Assembly (NCBI RefSeq): GCF_001661265.1
Contig: NW_017567018.1
Span: 62,001 to 126,000, forward strand
From: Saitoella complicata NRRL Y-17804
Taxonomy: Eukaryota; Ascomycota; Saitoellomycetes; Saitoellales; Saitoellaceae
Length of the DNA: 64,000 nucleotides
Reading direction: 5' to 3'
The notes under the pieces are model-generated. The model did not search any database, was not told the origin of the DNA, and saw only the letters and a program-made list of their open reading frames with translations. Of this stretch, positions 22,750 through 32,635 are shown piece after piece. A program made the translations under genes and the position numbers. Each line of letters starts with the position of its first letter. Within the stretch, counting starts at the first letter, position 1.

Positions 22750-23601
22750 TCAATGGTGGGGCCCCCATCCATGATGCCCCTGTCCATGTTGCTCCTGCTC
22801 GTGGTTCTCCTGGTTTTCCTGTGCATGGTGCCCGCGATCATTCCTGTGCTTAGAATAGTCCTCCCTTCCATCCATCCAGCAGGTACAGTACATGCAACGA
22901 ACGGCCTTGCACCCGCAATGATTAGTCGTATTTTAACACAGCGTGATTCTCCGTACCTTCATATTGTTCTTCTTGCGGCAGTAGTGACACTTCTTCGTAC
23001 GCTTACGAAGATCCTTGTGGTCAAGGAAGAAGATCACTGCGCCTCTGTTAGTTTCGGCAACTCGTGGTTCGATGATTGTCTTTGCCAATAAGGATCACAT
23101 ACACTGAACGATAACATACAGGAAAAAGCCCATACCCATGAAGTCTAGTGCCTTCTGGAAGAAGGAACCGTAAGCGAGAGTGACGGCTCCATCAGCGGCG
23201 GCTTGTTCGAGGGTGTTGTATGACGCCTGATGAGTTTCGCCATGACGCAAAACAAGGAACTTTGCCGGGAGGTTTTCGGAACTGATTCCAGGAAGAACTG
23301 GCCGCATACATAAGCTAATGTACGCATATACCGCTGTAGTGAACCTTACGAGCAATAGGAGGCAGGAGGACGTCGGAGACGAGCGAAGTGACGACAGAAG
23401 TAAATGCTACCTTTTGTAAGCTCACCAGATTCGAAGCTTCGAGAGGCATATATGCCAACCATTTCCAATCATCAAACCAACAGCAACCTCAAAGATGTTG
23501 TCACGGTTGATGAAGTCCTTGAAGTCATTCCAAACGGCCTGCGCTCCATGCTCAATGTCCTGCACGCCGTGACGAATAGTACCGTAATTGCAAGACATCA
23601 T
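22750..23601 (-). CDS. MscL-type mechanosensitive channel with C-terminal zinc ribbon
   Basis: Five exons, 23460-23601, 23350-23406, 23103-23297, 22957-23036 and 22750-22905, 209 residues. MscL opens under membrane tension and is mainly bacterial. TM1 is IFEVAVGLMIGNAF followed by VTSLVSDVLLPPI (about 36-67), the exact place and style of the bacterial pore helix. The periplasm-like loop carries YNTLEQAAADGAVTLAYG, and TM2 is about 105-130 (FFLYVIVQLIFFL). After TM2 come CHYC and CMYC pairs (about 145-165), a zinc-ribbon-like knuckle, then a His/Gln/Glu tail. Intron 1 uses a weak donor GTTGGC; the other three have good signals (GTAAGG, GTATGT, GTACGG). All joins keep phase. Two adjacent ATGs open the frame. 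Subcellular site is unknown. Confidence 0.85.
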
Positions 23602-23835
23602 AAAACGTAAGAATACAGAATCGAAAAAGGAGGTGGGTTGTGGATTGTGGATTGTGGGTTGCTCGGCGCGTATTTGTACTGCAGACGCGCCGGCACCGAC
23701 ATTGGACTGGTCGATACCTTAAAGTTCCAAATATCAGGAGAAGCCGGCCCGTGCTGCAATAGCTGATGCTGGACAAGACCCGTGAAGACGACAGTTGATG
23801 GAGTCCTGTCGTTGTTGTCATCCTCTCACTAAGGG

Positions 23836-24026
23836 ATGTGGAAGCGACGTGTGATACGAAAATCAAGCATGAGACGGACGAGGAAGTGCTCGACAAGCGT
23901 GGGAATCTCCCAAGAACTGAAAGAAGAGAGGAAGCTGAAGTGGGAGGAGATCGCGAGGTTCTTTGGGACAGGAAATCGCCTGATACTCTGCGTATGCACT
24001 ACACGAGGAAACTGCAGAGGAAGTGA
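23836..24026 (+). pseudogene. Decayed Myb/SANT-like repeat
   Basis: One frame reads ELKEERKLKWEEIARFFG and the next frame, a few bases on, reads KSPDTLRMHYTRKL and stops at 24026; further upstream that second frame has TDEEVL. Placed together these are the three parts of a Myb-like repeat matching the second repeat of the intact gene 290 bp downstream (WKEVANIFG, SPDAVRKHY). The coding pieces sit in two frames with no good intron between them, so I read it as a broken copy. An unrecognised exon structure, with ACAG as acceptor before GAAATCG, is the alternative. Confidence 0.45.
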
Positions 24027-24313
24027 TATGATATTTTCCTCATTCAGTCTCACATTTATCTGTCTTCATCAGTACCTAATACACACGTTTTTTCTTCGTG
24101 ATATGCAATTGATGACGGTGAAAGTACCAGGTTCGGTCGCTGGACGTTCACAGCATTGTCCAGAGGACACCCTAGCTGACCCGATCGTACGGTACCGGCT
24201 CTTATCAGTAGCGGACCGGGGCCGGTAGACATCTGCGACGTGTGCCCCCTTGGGGGAGAAACGTTTTAAATTCCCTTTTCTCAAGTGTTTAGGACCAGAT
24301 ACCCTTTCCCGCC

Positions 24314-25032
24314 ATGGTCGACACTGAGCATAGCGGAGGTAGTCCTAAGCTTGTCGTGACCCCTTACGAGCTACAGCAGCAATCAGACCTTGTCGACAGC
24401 GAAGGTCTGGAGTCAGCCGAGAACGCTTCATCTAAGGCCATGCCGTCTGTGAAAACGGAGGTAGATCATACGGGTCAGAAGGACGTTGGCAAGAGAACAC
24501 GAAGAGGCAGTGAAAGTCCGTAAGCACGGCAGGCCTCAAGGGCTGAACTGATTTTTGTTCAGGCAGCGGTTCTAGTTGGGAACTTCCAATGCGACCCAAA
24601 AAACGTATTTGCAAGAAAGAGGATGATTCGGGAGCAAAAAGCACCACGGTACCGCCGAAGCTCGAGTCCAGCTCGACAAACAAAGCAGCGAAATTGACGT
24701 CGAAAACCACCACTGGATATACGCCAGCGGAAGATATGCGCATCGTGCTCCTAAAATCTCAAGGCATGCGTTGGGGACAAATCGCCTCCTACTTACCCGG
24801 GCGTACTTCAGACGCCGTGAGAAAGCACCATGCCTCATCATTGACTGGTCGTACATTGGAAAGTTTCAGAAGCCAAGGTTCTGGCAAGACGTATACCAAG
24901 GAGGACGACCAGCTTATCTCGTTCCTGAGAGTGGAGAAGAAGATGGGGTGGAAGGAGGTGGCTAATATATTTGGGAAGAGTCCAGACGCTGTACGTAAAC
25001 ACTACGAGGGGATGATGGCGAAGGGGAGATGA
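24314..25032 (+). CDS. Myb/SANT-like DNA-binding protein with two repeats
   Basis: Two exons, 24314-24519 and 24567-25032, 223 residues. The intron starts GTAAGC and must end at the second of two nearby AGs (GGCAG) to keep the frame; the first AG would give an early stop. Two Myb-like repeats are seen: about 119-165 (YTPAEDMRIVLLKSQGMRWG...SDAVRKHH) and about 178-220 (YTKEDDQLISFL...GWKEVANIFG...DAVRKHY). Each has the spaced aromatic residues of the fold. The N-terminal 100 residues are charged and probably disordered, with basic clusters (KRTRRG, RPKKR) that may act as nuclear signals. Role and targets are unknown. A decayed copy of one repeat lies just upstream. Confidence 0.75.
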
Positions 25033-25172
25033 GCGTAGGCGAGGGTGTCACACGTTCCACTATATGAGATAACGGTAATTTATTTTCTCCAATTACATAT
25101 AACGTTGTTCATCGGGATAGGGCGAAACTACAATGACGCACCTGTTCGTATGAGCCATCACTTCTCTCACGA

Positions 25173-26459
25173 TCAAAGTGCCTCCTTCCCCTCCTCCTTC
25201 AAATTATCAATCCTCCCCTCAACATCCCTATCCAACCCCTCCGCTTTCTCCTGTTCCTTTTCAGCATTATACGCGTACTTGGGTAACTTTGAACGTTTCT
25301 CTTCAGGGCTCACCTCGTTGTCGTCGTAAACTAAGACGCTGTCCCGTCGCTCGGCGCTTTCCTGGGATGATTGCTTCTCAACCGAAGGCTTTTCGGCGTC
25401 CACAACGTCCTTGGCAATAATTTTTGAAGCGTCTGCAGGGTTGGTAGAGTCTGTAGCCTTCGATTGTTCGGTCTTCGCGTTAGTGATAGCAGTACGAGCA
25501 CCAGCGTCAGCAACAGCCGAAAGCACTGTCGATGAGGGTGCATGGTACGGACTAGTGCCATATGGCGAAGCATAAGCGGCCGGGGAACCAATTCCAGCAC
25601 TCACCGATGGTTTTGAGGGTAAGCCAGCCGCGGGTGGACGGGAAGGGAGACTGGGGATGGATGCGGGTGGGCGTGCGGGGAGGCCTGGGGCTGCTGCGGG
25701 ATAAGCGGGATAGGCGGGTTGTTGGGTTGCCATGGGGTGTTGGTAGTATTGCGCGTACTGAGGCGGGTAGTCATACGGTGAAGCTGCTGGAGGCGCAGCG
25801 ACTTGCGGGTAGGGAGCGCCAACGTAGGCATGTACAGAAGGAGGCTGCAATGGAGTAGTGTAACCAGGAGCTGGGGTGGGCGTACCAGTGGTAGACGGCG
25901 TTGCAGGATGCGGCGTCGGTGTCGCCGCAGAAGGCGAGACACCAGCTGCTTTGGCTGCCTTTGCCGCTCTGAATGCTTCCATCTTTGCTTTCAGATCCGC
26001 AGTATCCACCTTGTCAATCTTCTGCTTCTTCGCCACTGGAGGACCTCCATGTTGCTGCGGTGTAGCAGAGCCTTGCGTCGCGTGGTACTCTTGCATGATT
26101 CTAGCATTACGCTGGATGAGGTCGTTTTCAGGGACTCCTTCCATACCGAAGATTTCGATGTCAATGCCTTCGCGGCCGGGGATCGTGTTCGCAATTGCTA
26201 TGAGGGTCTCCTTGTGTACCTGTTGAACGTGGACGTTCAAGCCGCCGGCAGTGTTCAGCTTGCGGTTACAATGCTCACATTGGTAATGCTTTGATCTCTG
26301 GTGGTTCAAGAGGATTTTCAAGTCATCGAACTATGCGACGCGTTAGACCGAGATCGCAGCTGATCCAGGCGATTGACTTACAGTTCGCTCGCAGTACCAG
26401 CACCACGGCTTCTCCAACAGCTCGTCCAACTGAGTCTGCTTCTTGTTCTTCTTTCCCAT
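25173..26459 (-). CDS. BuGZ/ZNF207-like C2H2 zinc-finger protein
   Basis: Two exons, 26382-26459 and 25173-26330, 411 residues, phase 0 intron of 51 nt with branch CTAAC. The start (GKKNKKQTQLDELLEKPWCWYCERTFDD) and the pair of fingers WCWYC...HQRSKH and CEHC...HVQQVHK, followed by IPGREGIDIEIFGMEGVPE, closely follow human ZNF207 (BuGZ), which binds Bub3 and spindle microtubules and also acts in splicing. After residue 100 comes a Pro/Ala/Tyr-rich low-complexity stretch as in BuGZ, then a conserved-looking tail VYDDNEVSPEEKRSKLPKY. I do not see a convincing GLEBS (Bub3-binding) motif. Only 93 bp separate its ATG from that of the divergent RidA gene. Confidence 0.88.
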
Positions 26460-26552
26460 CGTCGCTGTCCGAGAATGTTGTTTGCTGATCCGTCCAGCTC
26501 CTCTGAAGTCTCCAGGTCGCCCTGCGCCACGCACCGAGGAATCCTGGCCGAA
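26460..26552. promoter_or_regulatory. 93 bp head-to-head intergenic promoter (BuGZ-like / RidA)
   Basis: The whole space between the two divergent start codons is 93 bp. Both 5' UTRs and the promoter must fit here or overlap the neighbour's coding sequence. No TATA box is visible. Confidence 0.5.
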
Positions 26553-27064
26553 ATGTTGGGTCGCAGCAGTTTACGTCTTGCTCAGATTGCACGGCAACTA
26601 CAAGTCAGTCCTCTCCAAATAAGAACAATGTCTTCCCAGATCGAGATCATCAAGACCGCCAACGCTCCCCCCGCCGTTCAGGGTGTCTACTCCCAGGCCA
26701 CCAAGGCCAACGGCATGATCTTCTGCTCCGGACAGATCCCTATGAACCCTGCCGGTGAGATGGTTGAGGGTGACATCCAGGTTCACACCCGTCAGTGCAT
26801 CAACAACTTGAAGGCTGTCCTTGAGTCTGCTGGTTCTTCCTTGGAGAAGATCGTCAAGGTCAACGTCTTCTTGGCCTCCATGGACGACTTTGCCAAGATG
26901 AACGAGATCTACTCTGAGATGTTCGCTGAGCCCAAGCCTGCTGTATGTTCTTTGTCTTTAACACCCGCTATTTATACTGACATTCGTTCTAGCGCTCCTG
27001 CGTTGCTGTCAAGACCCTCCCCAAGAACGTCGACGTCGAGATCGAGTGCATTGCCCTCGCTTAA
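26553..27064 (+). CDS. RidA/YjgF family enamine-imine deaminase (Mmf1/Hmf1)
   Basis: Two exons, 26553-26942 and 26993-27064, 153 residues (128 from the second ATG at 26628). RidA hydrolyses reactive 2-aminoacrylate and other enamines made by PLP enzymes. The trimeric-fold sequence is clear: GVYSQATKANGMIFCSGQIP, VFLASMDDFAKMNEIY, and ARSCVAVKTLP with the conserved arginine near the end of the active site. The 25 residues between the two ATGs (MLGRSSLRLAQIARQLQ...) have four Arg and no acidic residue, the look of a mitochondrial presequence. The short form from MSSQ is the usual cytosolic start. One gene may therefore supply both compartments, which yeast covers with two genes. Confidence 0.94.
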
Positions 27065-27127
27065 GTTGCGGAAAAGTGTACGATATAGAACATCGCTGAA
27101 CGAAATGAAGCATCTATTGGAACTACC

Positions 27128-28052
27128 TTACTCGTGATTCACATTCTTTGGGTCACCGCTTGTGTCTGGCCAACTCTTGAATAAATCCCTCACCTTGTCG
27201 ATGGGAGCTGCTAGTGCCGATGCTGCTGTAAGATATGGCGGCTCGTTGGGTGCCATTGGATGGCTTCTGTTATGCTTTCGTCAGTACACGCACAGTATTG
27301 ACCAGCCAAGACGGGATCAAGACACAAACCTTGTCGGCGCCCATCGCTTCGTCTCGTTGAACGTCTGCGCATACTCCTCACTCTCCTGCTCCGTCAAAAT
27401 CGCCTCGAACCTCGGGTAATCTTCCATCTCCTCTTCTTTAACATGGATATCGAGCTTCTTGAAAAGTAAGGCGAACACATCCCTGAAGTGCGGTGACGAA
27501 GCATCCATTTGTTGCAGCACGAAGGCATCCTCCTTGAGCTTCTGCGTTTCTTTCCGTATATTTCGTTAGTTTTGTTTGGAACGGTAGACAACCCTGACTA
27601 ACAACAAACCTTCACGATCATGATTTGCCATCAATGTCCCGGTTTCTCCGAGATGTTTCTCCCATGCTGGAAAAACGACAAGTTCTTCGGCGATAGCATG
27701 CCGTGCAAGTTCCTATAGCTAAGCCATCAGAACTTTAACCTTGTATCTGGTGAATATGACCTTACCCATAGGAACGCGTTTGCCCATTTTTGTGCTTCAT
27801 CAGGATCGTGGGTATTTCTCTGGTAACTCTACGCTCACGGTGTCAATTGAGCCGTCCCCCCACGGATCGAGAACGAGCAACACCAACCTCGTAGTATTCC
27901 CCCAATTGCGCATGATCAGCAATAACCGCCTTCGATAGAGCCGAAGGGGTCCATCGTGCAACAGACGAACTGAAAGTCTTCCCGAACGGAACTGCCGCTG
28001 ATCTCCCAAAATGTAGCCGGCGCGTAGGTCGAAGAATCGTGCGAATCATCAT
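27128..28052 (-). CDS. Hemerythrin HHE-domain protein, probably mitochondrial
   Basis: Five exons, 27888-28052, 27766-27819, 27610-27712, 27330-27549 and 27128-27266, 226 residues. HHE cation-binding domains hold a di-iron centre that binds oxygen, NO or iron. Ligand-like residues occur in order: DHAQLGEYYE, ELARHAIAEELVVFPAWEKHL, ANHDRE, and LDIHVKEEEMEDYPRF. The N-terminal 35 residues (MMIRTILRPTRRLHFGRSAA...) are Arg-rich without acids, suggesting import into mitochondria. Intron 3 needs the acceptor GGAAAG rather than the later GCAG to keep the frame, and it has a CTAAC branch; intron 1 has a weaker donor, GTTGGT. The gene ends 63 bp from the convergent RidA gene. Function is unproven; stress defence or iron handling are guesses. 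Confidence 0.83.
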
Positions 28053-28325
28053 ATCAAGAGTATATGGATCCAAGTTCTGACAAAGCAATTGCGGCCTCGT
28101 AAGGGATCAAATAAGGATCTATCCAGCCAGCGTACGAATGACGTGCGGATTACGCGGCCGCGCATCTCGCTTGACCAAGGCAAGGTTGCGTGCGTGCAGT
28201 AGCTGCTGTCTATTGAACCTTATTTCTCCGCCAATCCGGATATCCATTCTCTACCGAATTTATGATAATTGTTATGGTGCAAGTTCATGGCCCATGGTAT
28301 CGTAGGTTACTCATCCGCTCCTCCT

Positions 28326-30066
28326 TCATCCCGGTATTTCCATCTCTTGCACATTCCTCATCCAAACTACCATCGCCCCATCCCGAATCCGTTTTTGCTC
28401 CTCCCCCTGAGCACCACCCAATCCATCCCCCAACATAGCCCAAACACACTCCCAACACTGTAGCCATATCTGCATTTCCTGCTTCTTCGGCGGCATCCCT
28501 GTTCCGTTGAGTGCCCATAACCACCATTCATCCTCCGCTTGACACATTTCGAGGAGCCAGGATCCCATGTCGCCGGGGAAGCGGGTGAGGAGGTCGTAGA
28601 AGAGGGGCATGAAAGCGCATTGTTGGATGAATAGGATCACCTTTGCGGGGGTGGATAAGTCGACGTCGGTCCATGGTCTTTGGAGGGCGTGCTCTAGTGC
28701 TTCGGGAGTGCCGAAGCCTCGCACCAGGTGAGCGTGGATGAGGGGAGGTATGAGCTATGACCACAATATTAGCAAGTCATGGGAGGGATAGCGAAGTAGT
28801 ACGCGAAACCGTTGTGTGAAAATGATCGATGTCACTCAAGAATGCTGATAAGGCACAACCAACCTTAGCAGTCCAAGTTCCAATGGCTTCTTCAGGCTTT
28901 GGCGAAAGAGGCTCTTGGCTCTGGCTGAGAGGGAACGCATTCGTCGTTGTCGTTGAGGGTCGCCTAGTGGGCTTGAAGGACGATTCCGTATCAGCTGAAG
29001 TCGGCGGGGTACGCGACTGAGACGAGCTCTTCTTTCGGCGCGATCCATAAAGGTCTTCCATAGTCAAGAGTGGGTTCAGAACTGCTTCATTTGCTGCTGA
29101 CTTCGAAGAGCGTGTTATGCGGACAGGAGAAGGTGGTCTGCATATAGGGTTGTTGTGTTTTTCGTGAATAGACGTCTGTACCGGTAGACTGAGGCCTTCT
29201 AACCAATCATATCTCTTACTTGAAGGCCGAAAGGGGTCCTCCATCGGATGAGCACTGGTGGGCGTAGGATATGCAGATGCCCCATCACAATCGCTCATTT
29301 CCACCTCCATATTGTGTATCTGCACGTTTTGAGGTGATGTACTTGTTGTACGCGGCGATCTCCTGGTTGTATGCGGCGAGTCTGCGCTCTGCGTTCTCGT
29401 TCTCTCCCGCCTGATGGTCTTTCTCGGCGTCTGAGGAGCAACATGATCCGACACGTGCTCCTTTAGGATGCCGATAGCCGTCAACCCTCTGGAGAATGAC
29501 TTCGTTGGTATGTCATGGATCAACGCCTTCACGCAGAGATTTCTGTCATTGGATAGAAGGACCACCGGCAACTCCTCCTCCTGCTGGATATACTGGCAGC
29601 AGTCCAGAATTGCATCATCTGGTTCCAGACCTCTTTGAAGTGCCTCTGTCATCTGTTGACCACGCACACTTCCCTCGTTGCGTTTCAAGTTGTCGTGGAT
29701 CCAAGTAATAGCTTGCCGCGCAAGTGGCGCGACGTTCTGTGCTCTGCCTCTTCCTGGTGATGCTGACTTTAATCCATCAAGCTCTCTTATCACTATCCAA
29801 GGTATTAATATAGTGTGTCCATGCTCTTTGTGCAACGCCGCCAGGTCGTTCACTAGCGAAAGCTGGGAGATCAAGAAGTTCGTGTCGGTAACAAATACAG
29901 CGCCTCGCGACAGTTTTCCATCATACTCCCGGATGTATGCTCCATTATCCTCATACGGCGAGTCGAAGGTGTATGCTGTCAAACGATCTTGGCGAGTCTG
30001 AGCAACGTGGTTGGTGACCTCCTGGATGTAACCCCAGTCGTCCAAGTCCATGATATCATCGTCCAT
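28326..30066 (-). CDS. SWT1: SWT1-like PIN-domain endoribonuclease
   Basis: Two exons, 28810-30066 and 28326-28754, 561 residues. Swt1 is a nuclear-pore-associated endonuclease that degrades faulty mRNPs. The PIN domain spans about residues 53-200: VFVTDTNFLISQL gives the first metal-binding aspartate, PWIVIRELDGLK the glutamate, and DDAILDCCQYI with LLSNDRNLCVKA the later acids. A disordered Ser/Thr/Pro/Arg-rich linker follows, then a helical C-terminal domain (WTDVDLSTPAKVILFIQQC...WLWALNG) as in Swt1. The intron (GTTTCG...CATAG with branch GCTAATA) has a weak donor but is the only one that keeps phase into the C-terminal domain. An extra upstream exon cannot be excluded. Confidence 0.82.
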
Positions 30067-30759
30067 TTTGGCAAAAAGCAAGTTGGTTCCGGTATGTATG
30101 CTCTCAATCTGTTCGAAGCAATGGCATTTATCCCAGGAGTATGGGTCTTGAATGCGATTGAACGATGATGGTTCTTTGGTGTTTTGTTAATCAGCTGAGA
30201 CGCCGAACTGCACCCCCATGCGATGTACGACGCTATGCCCTTTACAGTACTGTACTGTAAATGGTTGACTCAATTTAAAAAGTCGAGCTCAATTTTCGAC
30301 TCTAGAAAACTCAACACCATGAACACAAACGCCCTTTGGTAGCCCTATCCCGTCCTGACTGCAAGAACCTCTGCGTTCAATTTGACCGTCGTCTTTCTTG
30401 TGTCACGACGGATCACACATGAAATCGCATCCCACATCCGCGCTCGCGGCTCGACGTCTATGCTTACCTTCAGCGCGTCGAGCGGTCTGTTTTCGATCAC
30501 GTATTGTGTTCATACCTGTCTCAGCGAGGTGACCGGATGAACGTCCTTTTGGGTGTGAATTGGGTTGCAAGAATAAGACAATTGAGCATCATAGTGCCCC
30601 ATCAGTCTGCCTTATGGCGAAGTTCAGCTGGTGGTGCCTCCATGTATCAAACATCTCCATTCATTTCAAAGAACTGTTGTTTTCTCAAGCAAAAATGTCA
30701 TAAAGAACGCCTTATCCTATAATTCCATCCCGTGGTTGTTGCAATGCTTACACCCATGC
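30067..30759. other. Intergenic between SWT1 and XLF genes
   Basis: 693 bp: the SWT1 promoter and the XLF 3' UTR side. A small palindromic TACTGTACTGTA at about 30246-30257 is visible. No gene is supported. Confidence 0.5.
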
Positions 30760-32275
30760 TCAAAATCTCCTTGGCTTCTTCTTGGCGTACGCCTTCTTCA
30801 TTTCGAGTTCCCGCTCGAGCTCCTTCCTCTTCCGTAACTTTTTCGCTTCGGGATCTTCCTCAACCTTAGCCTCCGCTTCCTTCCTCATCTCCTCCAGCTC
30901 CTTCGCATCTTCCGGCGGTATCCTTAACGTAGTCGGTAAAGTCAAGTCATCATCCGTCTCCATTTCCTCCAGAGCCGGCAACAGCGGTGTAAGCGGCTCC
31001 CGTTTCAGCTCCTGAGTACCAAGTACCTGACTCGATTCCGGCACCCCCGCATCCTGCGTCCGTCGTTGACTCCCTCCAATAACGTTCTTCACCCGGCCCT
31101 GGTTCAATTTCGGTGTGGGTGGCAAACTGGTTGGAGGCGACGCTGCTCTTTCTGGTGGAGGCGAGGACATGCGGAAGCTTTGAATGGTTGTTGTGCTTGA
31201 TGTGGGTTTCATTGTTGGTCGTGAGAATGGGAAGCCTTCTACTGGTTCCGTTGCCGTTGGTGCTGGGTGAGGGAGGGATGGCGATGGTGTTGTGTCCATC
31301 AAGTCTGCTTGAAGAGCATGTCGTCTTGTGGAAGAGAGTGTTGGTTGAGACAGGGCACCGTCTTCCATCTTCGTATCCACGTGTGTCGAACCCCGTCTGG
31401 GTCTTTCTATATTCTCGAACGCATTGACTTGAGAATCCGTTGTCTGCATCTTCTTCATCTTCGGCTTATTGTCTTCCTTCTTCTGTCCCCAAGACCGCAA
31501 TCCACCTACCACAGCTTCCCAATCCCCCAAGAGCCCATCCCCTTCGATGCTGTCTCCAGCTTTGTCATTCACCGCCAAAGTCCAGGTATCGATAACCTCA
31601 TCCGCTTCGGCATCTTTCGCCCTCGCATCCTCTCTGCGTTTCTTCACAAACTCTGGACGATCCATGGGCTGAAATGACGCTTTGCTCCTCCTTGGGAAGT
31701 AAGTTAGGTTGTTTTCTGTCAACCACTCCTTCATTGCTGCAATGTGTTTGTCTTTTTCAGCAATTAAGCGAGATAGTTCGAGAACGTCGTCGCGGTAATA
31801 GCCTACCAGGGACATGAGAGGGATTGTGAGGGTGCTGATCAGTGTGGAGGGTGGGAGAAGGGTCGGACTGAAGCTCCAGTGGAGGGTCAAGCCGGGTTGA
31901 CGGAGGGTTAACTGGAATCGGAGCTGTTTCCCAATAAGTATACAGTCCAATGTGTTGCGCAAGTAGCCATACCTCATCTTCTTCTTCTTCGAGTGTAATA
32001 CTTGTATCTTTCTCCTTCCCGTTCAGTCCATCCTTCAACATATCCAGCAACCCAGTCAACTGCTCTTCACCGGCACTGATATCCACAACGCATTTGTCCT
32101 CCTCCGCCCTCCTCCTCACATTTTCCGCGGATAACGTCTCTCCCCAAATCCGATCCAGATCCGTCACATGAACCGAATACGACGCGGCGGTGAAGTGAGC
32201 TTGAAGCAGGTAAACCTTATCTGACTTTACAGGCAACTTGATCCATGGCCGTGAGCGAGCTGAAGCTAAAGACAT
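30760..32275 (-). CDS. XLF/Nej1 non-homologous end-joining factor
   Basis: Two exons, 31973-32275 and 30760-31923, 488 residues, phase 0 intron of 49 nt. XLF bridges DNA ends with XRCC4-ligase IV and Ku. The head domain is about residues 8-140: WIKLPVKSDKVYLLQAHFTAASYSVHVTDL read in two parts matches the fungal XLF start, followed by IWGE, a variable acidic loop, and LRFQLTLRQPGLTLHWSF. A short coiled coil follows (VLELSRLIAEKDKHIAAMKEWL, about 155-180). The rest is a long disordered linker. It ends in a Lys/Arg run and KKKPRRF, the shape of the Ku-binding motif at the C-terminus of XLF. It lies in tandem downstream of the Y14 gene. Confidence 0.85.
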
Positions 32276-32635
32276 TGCCAAAGCTACGGCATTCGACAGA
32301 TTCTTGGGTTCCGTAGGGTGCTGCCTCGGTCTTGGTTTGTTGTCAATGAGGCTTCCGAGGTGGGATTAGCGTGGTATCGTAGTCACCACGGTAACGATGA
32401 AATGGGTACATACATCGGCTTCAGAAGATGATGCAATTAGTCCAACGTGTGAACGTAAAAACAATGGCACAATGGTATGCAATTTTCCTGGTCTAGTACA
32501 TGCGCCGAAAGACCTTTCCTCCGCTTGATCACTTCACACTTGCATGTCATACCACAGCACCAGTCGTCCGATCACATCCAAACTTTGGGTATCATGTTCC
32601 TCACGTTTTCAACTCCATCTCCTTCATATCCCTGT
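32276..32635. other. Intergenic between XLF and Y14 genes
   Basis: 360 bp between two minus-strand genes. It holds the XLF promoter and the Y14 3' UTR. Nothing else is recognised. Confidence 0.5.

Noticed and set aside
25173-26459. GLEBS (Bub3-binding) motif in the BuGZ-like protein
   Set aside because: No paired-Glu motif in a suitable context was found in the C-terminal part, so Bub3 binding is not claimed.
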